From the NCBI GenBank assembly GCA_000155435.1, contig DS990262.1, forward strand, positions 595,062 to 659,061: a stretch of DNA of 64,000 nucleotides, read 5' to 3'. The stretch is from Clostridiales bacterium 1_7_47FAA (lineage in GTDB: Bacteria; Bacillota; Clostridia; Lachnospirales; Lachnospiraceae). The notes below the pieces were generated by a model. That model was not told the DNA's origin and searched no databases. It saw only the letters and a program-made list of their open reading frames with translations. Below, in pieces: positions 52,132 through 59,991 of this stretch. Positions within the stretch are counted from its first letter, which is position 1. Every line of letters starts with the position of its first letter. Made by a program: the position numbers and the translations under genes.

Positions 52132-52353
52132 ATGAGCTTTAGTAATGATATAAAGATGATTCGCCATAAATGTCTGATGAGTCAAACAGAGTTTGCAGAA
52201 GCATTAGGTGTGTCATTTGCTACTGTTAATAGATGGGAATCCGGGAGAAGTAAACCGAATTTCAAAACCATGAAGCTAATCAATAGTTTTTGCGAAGCTC
52301 AGGGAATCGACTTCGATGTAAGCAAGCAGTTAATGGAGGAAGAACAAGCATGA
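52132..52353 (+). CDS. XRE-family regulator, C-protein-like
   Basis: 73 residues, almost entirely a helix-turn-helix domain (KMIRHKCLMSQTEFAEALGVSFATVNRWESGRSKPN). Size and position resemble controller (C) proteins of type II restriction-modification systems, which time expression of the methylase and nuclease. GGTGGAGG precedes ATG 52132. Its stop overlaps the methyltransferase start (ATGA), so the two are translationally coupled. The inverted repeat around its promoter is a plausible binding site. It could equally be an ordinary element-encoded repressor. Confidence 0.85.
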   Translation: MSFSNDIKMIRHKCLMSQTEFAEALGVSFATVNRWESGRSKPNFKTMKLINSFCEAQGIDFDVSKQLMEEEQA

Positions 52354-53954
52354 TATATAATGTGATAGATTTGTTTGCAGGAGCCGGAGGTTTGAGCCTG
52401 GGTTTTAAGCAAACAGGTCAAGTAAAAATAATCGCTGCCGCAGAAAATAATCTAAATGCCAGAAAAACCTATAAGAGAAATTTTAAGCTGGCACGGCTTT
52501 ATTCTGATGTAAGAACAATAGACTATGCAGAATTGCAAGATACCGTTGGCCCTGTCGACATTGTAATCGGTGGACCGCCATGCCAGGGATTTTCAAATGC
52601 TAATCGCCAGCATACTACGGTAATCAGCATGAATAACAGACTTGTAAAAGAGTATGTTCGTGCTATCTGCGAATTAAACCCAAAAGCCTTTGTTATGGAA
52701 AATGTAGCTATGCTTCGTTCCCAAGTGCATAGATTTTTCCTTGAAGAACAAGACCTTGATAACGAAAGAATCATGGGGCTTCCATTGTCGGAGGACAAAA
52801 TAGAGATTTTGCCCGAATGTGTAAATTTCGAAAATTCTATTGCTTTCCTTGAATCTGCACGGGAAGAAATGGGATATGCTTGGGCAGAAAGTTTTTATAA
52901 GATAATCAATATCCTTTATCGCTATCGAATCAACCAAGCCAAATTTGATGCTTCACTTGAAAAGTATCAAAAGAAGTTGATTGCACAACTTAGTGAGATT
53001 CTGAAGATAACCGCTGAAGCAGATGAACTCAATATTTTGAAGGAAAACGATTCAAAAATGGCAAAGGCAATATTGCAGTATATTGAACAGAAAGATAACT
53101 TTGATGATACCGTATTAGCAATTAGTAATTCTATCATGATGCAACGAGCAATTATGAAAATTAAAGAATTGACTGATAACAATATTCATATTTTCGAGTA
53201 TAAAGAAGAAAAAGGTAGTTTGGTCGCAGTGGTAAAGTCCTATCCTGTTCTGGACTATATTAGAGTGATTTTGGAGAATGAACCTTATAATTACACCTTG
53301 AGTGAAAATACGCTCAATGCAATCCATTATGGAGCACCACAAAGAAGAGAACGTTTCATTATCGTGGGACTCAAAAAGGAAATGGACGCAAAGTATACTG
53401 CTCCCGAAATCAAATTTACCGAGGGCAACTATAGAACTGTGCACGATGCGATTGCAGATATTCAAGATATAACTTCTGTAACCGAAGTTACTGGCGATTA
53501 CATTGAGCTTGAAGCTCACCCTAATGCAACAGGATTGGAGAAAGAACTGAGAGGGCGAGCACTTTACAACCACATCACTACAGCAACCAGAGAAACAGCG
53601 ATGGCAAGATTTAAGGCATTGAAAGCCGGCGAAAACTTCCATGACCTTGATCCAGAGTTGAAAACAACGTACAGTAATGCTGATCGTACTCAGAATACTA
53701 TCTATATGCGTTTAAAATACAACGAACCATCTGGTACTGTTGTGAATGTACGAAAATCTATGTGGATACATCCTGAGCTGGATCGTGCCATATCTATTCG
53801 TGAAGCAGCCAGATTACAGACTTTCCCTGATAGCTTTATATTTGAGGGGACAAAGGATTCACAATACCAGCAGGTTGGAAATGCCGTGCCCCCATATTTG
53901 GCAAAGGCTATTGCTGACAGTGTTATTAGTATCTTGAACAATGTAGCAGAATAA
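52350..53954 (+). CDS. DNA (cytosine-5-)-methyltransferase with large insertion
   Basis: 534 residues. Motif I (DLFAGAGGLSLGF) is at 7-19, motif IV with catalytic Cys78 in GGPPCQGFSNANR, motif VI ENV at 117-119, motif VIII (APQRRERFIIVG) at 329-340, and motif X (QVGNAVPPYLAKAIA) near the end. It transfers methyl from SAM to C5 of cytosine in a specific site. Between motifs VI and VIII lie about 210 residues instead of the usual 40-60; the extra part is helical and lysine/glutamate-rich. The target-recognition region lies between VIII and IX. No restriction endonuclease gene is recognisable beside it; instead it converges on the GHKL operon, as in RM-like defence loci. GGAGGA is 9 nt before ATG 52350. 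Confidence 0.93.
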   Translation: MIYNVIDLFAGAGGLSLGFKQTGQVKIIAAAENNLNARKTYKRNFKLARLYSDVRTIDYAELQDTVGPVDIVIGGPPCQGFSNANRQHTTVISMNNRLVKEYVRAICELNPKAFVMENVAMLRSQVHRFFLEEQDLDNERIMGLPLSEDKIEILPECVNFENSIAFLESAREEMGYAWAESFYKIINILYRYRINQAKFDASLEKYQKKLIAQLSEILKITAEADELNILKENDSKMAKAILQYIEQKDNFDDTVLAISNSIMMQRAIMKIKELTDNNIHIFEYKEEKGSLVAVVKSYPVLDYIRVILENEPYNYTLSENTLNAIHYGAPQRRERFIIVGLKKEMDAKYTAPEIKFTEGNYRTVHDAIADIQDITSVTEVTGDYIELEAHPNATGLEKELRGRALYNHITTATRETAMARFKALKAGENFHDLDPELKTTYSNADRTQNTIYMRLKYNEPSGTVVNVRKSMWIHPELDRAISIREAARLQTFPDSFIFEGTKDSQYQQVGNAVPPYLAKAIADSVISILNNVAE

Positions 53955-53958
53955 AGAA

Positions 53959-53997
53959 ATGGGTCACTCCGATGGTTTTGGAGCGACTCATTTTTTT
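53959..53997 (+). terminator. Terminator of the methyltransferase gene
   Basis: A stem ATGGGTCACTCC / GGAGCGACTCAT (one mismatch, one wobble) followed by TTTTTTT. Its end touches the stop codon of the convergent gene. Confidence 0.8.
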
Positions 53998-54748
53998 ATG
54001 CGGTTACTTTATCGGGGACCTTGCAAATCTCATTTGCTTTAGCAAGGATTTTATCGTGAATTCGCTGTTCTGGCAGACAATCCAGAATATAAATACCACC
54101 AAGCAAATTGAGATACTTAGCCAGTTCACCAACAATGTTTGTGTCGATTGGTAATCCTTGTGCCTTTGCTTCTATTATCGCACCGAGAAACGGGCGAATA
54201 ATTGAGGGATTGTTGGATGTATTACGCTCTAAAATGTGCATGATATAGTCGGAGCTTTCACACACAAATTTTGTCAGCTCCCAAGGGTCAGGACGTTTCT
54301 CGTCATATGTAAGACGGCCAATCCACCACAGCCTGGATAAAGCGTTTCTTGTTAAGGAGCGTCTGGCTCCAAATCCGAAGAAAAAGTGCTGTTGCACGTT
54401 ACCGACTGTGCACTTCTTGTCGATGTCCCACCTATATTTTACATAATCCCAGAACGGCCCAAGACACAACCCTGCCCACAAACGCTCGTCAGATGCCTGG
54501 GAGTCGGAAAGGAAGCGGAGATTTCCGTAAATACGTTTGACATTTTCTGCCTCTGTAAGAAAAGGTTTGTCCGCAGTCATATCCAAACTGAAATCAGGAA
54601 TTTCAGCAAATTTGGTATCAGAGAACAATGCATTTCCAAGCTCTTCTTGTAACCATTCAGAAGAGTCCTGCTTAAAATTATCAACCCAGCTTTTGAGATT
54701 GGACTTGATAATGTCGATGTTATCGTAGCTTACAAACTGTAGCTTCAT
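53996..54748 (-). CDS. DUF6339-like protein of the RM-like locus
   Basis: 250 residues, cytosolic, no membrane segments. A central block, LWAGLCLGPFWDYVKYRW followed by RRSLTRNALSRLWWIGRLTYDE, resembles my recollection of DUF6339, a family often found beside DNA methyltransferases and defence genes; I hold this with moderate confidence. No nuclease, helicase or NTPase motif is evident. The Arg/Trp-rich core could bind nucleic acid (inference). It is the last gene of the four-gene operon. Its ATG overlaps the previous stop (TAATG) and AGGAGGTGA lies before it. An effector or specificity role is possible. Confidence 0.72.
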   Translation of the reverse strand: MKLQFVSYDNIDIIKSNLKSWVDNFKQDSSEWLQEELGNALFSDTKFAEIPDFSLDMTADKPFLTEAENVKRIYGNLRFLSDSQASDERLWAGLCLGPFWDYVKYRWDIDKKCTVGNVQQHFFFGFGARRSLTRNALSRLWWIGRLTYDEKRPDPWELTKFVCESSDYIMHILERNTSNNPSIIRPFLGAIIEAKAQGLPIDTNIVGELAKYLNLLGGIYILDCLPEQRIHDKILAKANEICKVPDKVTA

Positions 54749-55629
54749 TATTCGTCACCTCCTGTTGCACCAAAGCTACTTGTCAAAAATGTAAATGCAT
54801 CCGTTACCGGATTGTTTATTAGTTTTTGAGCAAGAACCAAGCAGTTTTGATTGTTGAATTCTTCGCTTTCAATATCACAGTCAAACTGTGTTAACAGCGT
54901 TCTTGATAAAACTTTGTACCATAATGTGTCAGAGTTCTCGCTTCGCTCTTGAATAGGTAAAGCTCTCAATTCTTCCAAAACATAAACAAGAGCAGGAACA
55001 ACAGTGAGAGAGTTGAGAATAGGCTGTGCCAGAGGGGTAGTGCTTAAGGCTTTATAGCTATAAAAATCACTAAGAGGGAGCTTGATAATGATTTTTCGCC
55101 GAGACATATCAACTAGCATTTGCTTACAACTTTCGTCAGGATTCTTGCTGATGTTGAAGATAGATGGCGTGTTTGCAAGATCATCTATGTCTTTGGAAAT
55201 ATCCACAGTTACCATTTTGCCTACTGCCATTACACAACCAGCTTCAATGTCAAAGGAAATGCCTTGATAATCCTCATGGAAATCCGGGCTGGTAAAACCT
55301 TTCAAATCATCGACCGCTACAACGAACGGGCAAATTTGCAATTTACCATTCACAGACTTGTTTAGCAAGGTATATACTTCACTAACCTTATTTGTTTGGA
55401 AGACTGTACGGAAGCCGGTCTGCGCACACTCTAAGTGATAAACAAATTTTGCAGTACCTTGCTTGATACACTCCTGAAGACTTTGGCAAGTGAGGGTCGC
55501 AAGGAAGTCGATTCGTAAATCGTAACCATCTCGAACAATATCAATGGCTACATCAAAGGAGCCAGTTCCATAATCGTTTGAATAAGAAGATAGAACAGGA
55601 TAAGGATATAATTTATACTTGATTTCCAT
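54748..55629 (-). CDS. Unknown protein between GHKL ATPase and DUF6339-like genes
   Basis: 293 residues. I do not recognise the family. The N-terminal 60 residues form alternating strands (EIKYKLYPYPVLSSYSNDYG, FDVAIDIVRDGYDLRIDF), the middle contains more beta strands (ICPFVVAVDDLKGF, AVGKMVTVDISKD), and the C-terminal third is helical (SLTVVPALVYVLEELRAL). It has no recognisable catalytic motif, signal peptide or membrane helix. It overlaps the GHKL gene by 17 nt and the DUF6339-like gene by one, so strict co-translation and complex formation are likely. GGAGGTGA precedes the ATG. A structural adaptor or DNA-binding subunit is a guess only. Confidence 0.75.
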   Translation of the reverse strand: MEIKYKLYPYPVLSSYSNDYGTGSFDVAIDIVRDGYDLRIDFLATLTCQSLQECIKQGTAKFVYHLECAQTGFRTVFQTNKVSEVYTLLNKSVNGKLQICPFVVAVDDLKGFTSPDFHEDYQGISFDIEAGCVMAVGKMVTVDISKDIDDLANTPSIFNISKNPDESCKQMLVDMSRRKIIIKLPLSDFYSYKALSTTPLAQPILNSLTVVPALVYVLEELRALPIQERSENSDTLWYKVLSRTLLTQFDCDIESEEFNNQNCLVLAQKLINNPVTDAFTFLTSSFGATGGDE

Positions 55630-57520
55630 ACGCCTTCACCTCCAAAGAACAATAATCGTGATAATCAAGCTGAATATTGAGCCTGAGAGCCTTTTTCTCG
55701 GTAAATACCAGATTTGTAATTCTATTTTTGACAAACTTCAAATTAGAGCACTCAGGACAAGAGGTTGCAACGATGGATGCTTCGTAGTTCTGAGATTCAG
55801 CAGACATAAATACCTCTAAAATACCATCCGTTGCGGAAGAACCAGGGGTAAATACAATTGTATACTCGCCTGTAGTTTTGTTGCGAACCACATTACGAAC
55901 ACTGGCTGCAGAAATAGCAGACAGTTTCTTGCGGTGTTCTACAGGGACATTACCACCGCCATCGCCGGGATTGTTGCCACCGCCGTTGCCACCGTGACCA
56001 CCCTGACCTTGGCTACCACTACCACCTTCGCCAGGAAGATCGGATACAACAATATCGCCCTCATCATCGTCAACAAGGGTTTTACCGGGTTCTCCACTTT
56101 GTGTACCAGAAGGTTTTGGGGCGACTTCGGTAACACGAACTTTTATATCTTTAATGCTGTCCTGTAGTGCCTCGGTACGCTCCTGATTAGGTGATTTATC
56201 AAAGTCGCTTGCAGAGAGATATTCACCTACAGTCGGATCAAGAGCTTCTTCGCTTTCATCATTTTTCATTTCATCCAAAGAGGATTTAATGAAATGAAGC
56301 ATTGTTTTTAGGAGGCGATTAGCTTTACTCTTATTTTCGGCACGTTCTACTTCCCATTCGATATGTTGTGGGTTTTCAAGGCTACGAAGATATGAGTTAA
56401 TAGCGTCGCCCTCAATAAAAAGAGTACCCGCAAATGGAATCAAAGCATTTATGTTGCCCTTGTCCTTAATTTTCATGCCGGTTTGACGAATCATTGCAAC
56501 ACGTCTGCTAAATGAAGGCATAATCATCAATTTCAAAGTGAGTTTACCGATGGTTTCAAGGTCATCCGTAAGTTCTTTCGTAAATGTTCTCGCTAATTTT
56601 TCGTCTGTGAGTGTTTGATAGTATTCGTCAGCGTGTTCTTTGAAATGTTCCTTATGAGAAATCATCAGATTGGACAATGTTTCCTTGCTAATAATAGTTC
56701 CATCAATATCTACTACCAAAGTACCGTTGAAAATAGCGTAGAGGAAACCATCTAAAACAGAAGCTACCATCTGATGTTGCCATCCCTTATCACCAGTAAA
56801 AGCAGTAATAAAAATATCAGCGCCGGAATTAGCCGTACTACGAGAATATGTAGAATCCAAGGAATACTGTTTGTACATAGGGCTGTTCTTCTCATTGCCG
56901 TAGAAACCTGTTCCTTGGGTGATTTCATTCTTTTTGTTCTTGAACGAAGTCAATCTGGAAACCCCCTGAGATGCGCAAAGGCCATATTTATCACTGGTGC
57001 TGTAGAAAACAGTTCTAAGAGCAGAACACGCATACGGCGCAAATTTGCCAATACCAAAGGAACCACCATGACTGCCAGACTTATCAGATGCGCCTGAAGA
57101 TTTTGTCAAGTTACACCAGGGCGAATTATATTCTTCACGAGAGCCAACAAGACCAGAAGTATTGAAGTCACTGATTCTTAAGCAAGTAATAGTAGGTTTA
57201 CGAATTACTTCCAATGCCTGCTTAAAGAATGTTTTCGCTTTGGGAGATTGTTGTTGCGACCAAAAATCCAAAGCTCGCTTAAGAGCATCTTCTAAATTAT
57301 TGTAGTCAGGAATTGTATGGGGATTGATTTCAAAGGTTTTAAATTCGATGCGAGTAGGCTCTCCGTTTTCAAGCGCAGCATCCAGAGAGTTCTGGCATAT
57401 CTCTCGTGCCAAAGACTTAATGGGGGTTCCTTTAAAAGTTTCAACGCCAGAATCGGCGATGCCGAAAATCTGACCATAGTTATTGGATGGAAAGTTCCAC
57501 TTTTGTATAAGATTGAACAT
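55613..57520 (-). CDS. GHKL (Hsp90/MutL/MORC-like) ATPase of the RM-like locus
   Basis: 635 residues. The Bergerat-fold motifs are visible: LAREICQNSLDA with catalytic-type Glu40 and Asn44, ISDFNTSG as the ATP-lid aspartate motif near 118, and SHGGSFGIGKFAPYACS near 150-165 as the glycine-rich lid. A second domain follows (about 240-470). A very Gly-rich linker (about 493-525) leads to a small C-terminal domain with a CPEC pair. Family members act as ATP-driven clamps, and MutL/MORC-like ATPases are known in predicted restriction-modification-like operons. No endonuclease domain is fused. ATG 57520 has GAGGTGA upstream; GTG 57529 overlapping the previous stop is an alternative. It is the likely engine of the locus. 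Confidence 0.85.
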   Translation of the reverse strand: MFNLIQKWNFPSNNYGQIFGIADSGVETFKGTPIKSLAREICQNSLDAALENGEPTRIEFKTFEINPHTIPDYNNLEDALKRALDFWSQQQSPKAKTFFKQALEVIRKPTITCLRISDFNTSGLVGSREEYNSPWCNLTKSSGASDKSGSHGGSFGIGKFAPYACSALRTVFYSTSDKYGLCASQGVSRLTSFKNKKNEITQGTGFYGNEKNSPMYKQYSLDSTYSRSTANSGADIFITAFTGDKGWQHQMVASVLDGFLYAIFNGTLVVDIDGTIISKETLSNLMISHKEHFKEHADEYYQTLTDEKLARTFTKELTDDLETIGKLTLKLMIMPSFSRRVAMIRQTGMKIKDKGNINALIPFAGTLFIEGDAINSYLRSLENPQHIEWEVERAENKSKANRLLKTMLHFIKSSLDEMKNDESEEALDPTVGEYLSASDFDKSPNQERTEALQDSIKDIKVRVTEVAPKPSGTQSGEPGKTLVDDDEGDIVVSDLPGEGGSGSQGQGGHGGNGGGNNPGDGGGNVPVEHRKKLSAISAASVRNVVRNKTTGEYTIVFTPGSSATDGILEVFMSAESQNYEASIVATSCPECSNLKFVKNRITNLVFTEKKALRLNIQLDYHDYCSLEVKAYGNQV

Positions 57521-57525
57521 ATTTC

Positions 57526-57777
57526 TCACCTCTTGCGTTTGCTCAACGAGAATCTGGTTGCTTTCTCTGGTTCTACTTTTGTGAATTTCTTTTTTGCTTC
57601 TCGCAGTTCCTGTTCGATTGCTTGGAAAATCTCCTCAACTTCGTTCTGCGTGTATTCATAGACAGAAGTGTTTGAACAATTGCCAAGGAGCTGCAAGGTG
57701 TCGATAATTTTATTGGTTCTGGCTTCAGCAAGCCTTACGAACTTATCGTGCTTGCTTTCTTCGGCCTGTTTCTTCAT
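57526..57777 (-). CDS. Small charged helical protein, first gene of the GHKL operon
   Basis: 83 residues with about one third charged residues (MKKQAEESKHDKFVRLAEAR at the start, FSLSKRKR at the end). Two long amphipathic helices are likely: KHDKFVRLAEARTNKIIDTLQLL and EVEEIFQAIEQELREAKKKF, joined by GNCSNTSVYEYTQ. I know no function; small proteins of this look accompany GHKL ATPases in mobile elements. AAGGAGG precedes the ATG and the stop overlaps a potential GTG start of the ATPase. A TTGACG-17-TACTAT promoter lies 28 nt upstream. It could be a regulator, an antitoxin-like inhibitor or a subunit. Confidence 0.75.
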   Translation of the reverse strand: MKKQAEESKHDKFVRLAEARTNKIIDTLQLLGNCSNTSVYEYTQNEVEEIFQAIEQELREAKKKFTKVEPEKATRFSLSKRKR

Positions 57778-57804
57778 GGGAAATCCTCCTTCCTGTTTAA
57801 GTAT

Positions 57805-57833
57805 ATAGTAGCACTGGAATTATGTTGCGTCAA
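57805..57833 (-). promoter_or_regulatory. Promoter of the four-gene GHKL operon
   Basis: On the minus strand: TTGACG, 17-nt spacer, TACTAT, 28 nt before the first start codon. Confidence 0.75.
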
Positions 57834-57837
57834 TGAT

Positions 57838-57869
57838 ATTTTAAAAATATTATATTATATTTTTAAAAT
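57838..57869. promoter_or_regulatory. AT-rich palindrome upstream of the GHKL operon promoter
   Basis: Perfect 13-bp arms ATTTTAAAAATAT and ATATTTTTAAAAT with a 6-nt spacer, 5 bp upstream of the -35 element. It may be an operator, an UP-like element or the terminator of a lost gene. The rest of 57870-58042 is AT-rich and holds nothing I can name. Confidence 0.6.
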
Positions 57870-58042
57870 GTTATAAAATAAACTTAGCTTAAAATTTTTT
57901 ATATTAAAATATATTTGAAATATTAGGTGCAAACACAAAGTTTCATTGTCTATATGCCTGCATATTTTCAAAATATTACTCATAAAAACAGCCGAATAGC
58001 TAACTAATGCCCGACTGTTTGTCTGTGCTCTATTATAAATCG

Positions 58043-58306
58043 TTAATCTTCCATGACCGCAAGCATTATCTTGGCGCCCAATCTGAAGCTACTTTGAAAT
58101 AGTAGGCAATCTGACATTTCCTGGAACTCTCGTACACAGTCCACATATCTGGAAAACAGCTCTTTCTGTTCATCCATAAAGGTGGCTTGCAGTTTTTCCT
58201 CGTTATAGCAGATCAGCCGAAGCAGTTCCTTATATTCCTTGCTGGGTGCCGTACCGCACTCAGTCGGCTCGATATTTCCGTACCAGAACTCTTCTAAAAT
58301 TTTTAT
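58043..58306 (-). CDS. DUF6809-family protein, apparent AUA start
   Basis: About 87 residues of the DUF6809 family common on Firmicute mobile elements: ILEEFWYGNIEPTECG at the start, a central ELLRLICYNEEKLQATFMDEQKELF, and SFRLGAKIMLAVMED at the end. Function is unknown. The family start corresponds to ATA at 58306, which has GGAGG 7 nt upstream and overlaps the tnpV stop (ATAA). An ATG further upstream (58357) would read through the ribosome site and add 17 foreign residues. Either AUA is used or the gene is silent. Confidence 0.7.
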   Translation of the reverse strand: MKILEEFWYGNIEPTECGTAPSKEYKELLRLICYNEEKLQATFMDEQKELFSRYVDCVREFQEMSDCLLFQSSFRLGAKIMLAVMED

Positions 58307-58719
58307 ACGGAAACCTCCTCGTAAATCAGTTCTTGGAGGAGGATATCCTCGGTACAACTACGGATGTTGTTCATAGTTCCAACCCATGTCATCTGATCTT
58401 GAGCTTTTAACTGTGCAGTAATCCCCTGGGCTTCTGTAAGCTGTTTCACAATAATATCGAATCGAGTGGTAGCCTGTGTGTAAATCTCCGCAAGATAGCT
58501 GTAGAGCCTGCTAGAGAGCAAGAGATTGTTGTAGAGTACAGGTCAATGTTCCTTGATGTACTGGAGATGTTTTCTGCCCCATACCCCGATAGGAAGCTGC
58601 TCCGATTCGGGGATGGTCAAGCACGGAATGTAGTAGTCCCCGTTCAGCTCATACCAAAGGCCATAGGTGTTATCATAGATGTATTTTTCCGTATTGAGTC
58701 CTCCATTTGACGTGTTCAT
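58303..58719 (-). pseudogene. TnpV-like transposon protein, interrupted by TGA
   Basis: The frame from ATG 58717-58719 encodes a TnpV-type protein (GLWYELNGDYYIPCLTIPE, then PIGVWGRKHLQYIKEH). It is interrupted by TGA at 58543-58545 exactly where the family has Arg (CGA to TGA). The rest (PVLYNNLLLSSRLYSYLAEI, then AQGITAQLKAQDQMTWVGTMNNIRS is continuous) is intact to the stop at 58303. TnpV proteins ride on Tn4451-like mobilizable elements; their role is unknown. No functional full-length product is expected. Confidence 0.8.
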
Positions 58720-58886
58720 TCATTTGTTGTAGTTGAAACTGGCTTTGAGGTGAACTATAAGTTCGTGGCTGCAATCTGGCTACAAAAAAGTCATGGACGC
58801 TTTGGAAAGGCTGAAATACGTGGATTATGTGCGCAAAAAGCGAATTATAAGTGCGTTTTATCATAGGAAATTAAGGTCTGGCTCTC

Positions 58887-58898
58887 GAGTGGGAATAA
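58887..58898. repeat. attR core (direct repeat copy 2)
   Basis: GAGTGGGAATAA, identical to 50627-50638. The sequence to its right (AAATAAGTATTTG, then CCCGGAAAGCC) resembles that right of attL, suggesting either the original guaA downstream flank or the left end of a second related element. Confidence 0.8.
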
Positions 58899-58932
58899 TG
58901 AAATAAGTATTTGATTCCCGGAAAGCCATGAA

Positions 58933-59076
58933 ATTGATATGCTCCCTATATAGTAGACAGATGAAATATGAAGAATCTACTATATAAGGAGCATTTCTAT
59001 GCTCAGGAAAAGATATGATGAGGAAATTAAGAGAAAAGTCATTCAAGAACACGAAGCAGGGAAAACGTTATCTGAC
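58933..59076 (+). mobile_element. IS3-like element fragment (left end and transposase start)
   Basis: A left-end-like stretch with a 17-bp inverted repeat (58941-58957 / 58976-58992, one mismatch) precedes ATG 58999, which opens a transposase orfA (LRKRYDEEIKRKVIQEHEAG) of the IS3 type. Similarity stops abruptly at about 59076, where the abiEi pseudogene begins on the other strand. The element is truncated and inactive. Confidence 0.75.
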
Positions 59077-59084
59077 CGCCAATC

Positions 59085-59669
59085 AATGAACGGGAGAATG
59101 TTCTTATAAACCCTAAGTTTTTTAGCATACCCGGAAAGGTTTTTAAGGTTTTTGTCTGTGTCGTTAGCATAGGCATTAAGCGCCTTTGAAAATACTTCAT
59201 TGTCCAGTCTCTGGCGGTACTTAAAGCAATCACAAATCGTGCGTTCCCGGTCATAGACAGGAAGCGTTACGCCGTAAAAATTGCCAGTCGTTCTGCCAAG
59301 ATCATAGATTTCCTGCTACATATAATAAGGATGCAGAGGCAGCTCGTCCACCTCAAGCTTTGTCCTTGACATGGTACGGGGAACGGCGATTGACCACTTT
59401 CGGGGGACAAAATCACTATATCCATAATGGAAGAGTGCAGACTCTACGCACACGATTCCTTTCGGAATAAGTGTTGCAAGGAGTTGCTCTTCCGATGTTC
59501 CGTCTGTCTCTGCAAGGCGGTAATAACCGTGGCGGACACGTTCAAGGTAACCGACGTTGCAAAGGTTCACAACATCGGACGCACGGATTCTGGCCGCAAC
59601 AAAATCGGAAGATTTTGCAATCCCACCACGATTTGAAATTACCTCTTTTGCGATTTTTCGGTTATCCAT
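59085..59669 (-). pseudogene. AbiEi-type antitoxin, interrupted by TAG and cut at the 3' end
   Basis: The first 117 codons encode the AbiEi N-terminal winged helix and linker (MDNRKIAKEVISNRGGIA, GYLERVRHGYYRLA, VCVESALFHYGYSD). A TAG at 59316-59318 interrupts it. The same frame then continues with typical AbiEi C-terminal sequence (VTLPVYDRERTICDCFKYR, then KALNAYANDTDKNLKNLSGYAK) until the IS3-like fragment near 59085. Intact AbiEi represses the operon of the AbiEii nucleotidyltransferase toxin in type IV toxin-antitoxin systems. No abiEii gene remains here. A short N-terminal DNA-binding fragment could still be made. Confidence 0.8.
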
Positions 59670-59933
59670 TTATCCACCTGCTTTTCATTAAAAATTTGCG
59701 CACAGAAATAGCAAAGTTGTGTCCGAATTTAATTATAGTATCAATCTTAAAAAAAGACAATAAAAAGTACGCACAAATTAAATCTATTTGTGCGTAAAAA
59801 TAAAAATTCGGATGCAGGTTAGAGCGTTTTACGACATGATATTTGCAGACCACATATTATTATCCACGATACAACTATCGTAGTTATCATACCGGATAAT
59901 GATATGATAACAGGGCAATCCATCCTTATCCTA

Positions 59934-59981
59934 TTGATAAAGGAGCGGAGGAAGAATAGCAACCATTGCCAACCCCGCTCC
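59934..59981 (-). terminator. Terminator of the hybrid kinase gene
   Basis: On the minus strand GGAGCGG / CCGCTCC closes a long loop and is followed by TTTATC. Weak T-tract, so moderate confidence. Confidence 0.5.
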
Positions 59982-59991
59982 ATCCCCCGCA

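Larger units (their letters stand above)
50627..58898. mobile_element. Decayed integrative island in the 3' end of guaA
   Basis: About 8.3 kb bounded by the 12-bp direct repeat GAGTGGGAATAA and clearly more AT-rich than the flanks. It contains an integrase lacking its N-terminus and catalytic Arg, a Mob/Pre C-terminal fragment, an XRE-methyltransferase-GHKL locus, DUF6809 and a tnpV pseudogene. Insertion keeps the guaA stop codon (Glu-Trp-Glu-stop). The guaA 3' end is a known island integration site in other bacteria. The element looks immobile now. Confidence 0.85.

Noticed and set aside
59039-59254. Separate small minus-strand gene next to the abiEi remnant
   Set aside because: It is another frame of the abiEi C-terminal sequence.
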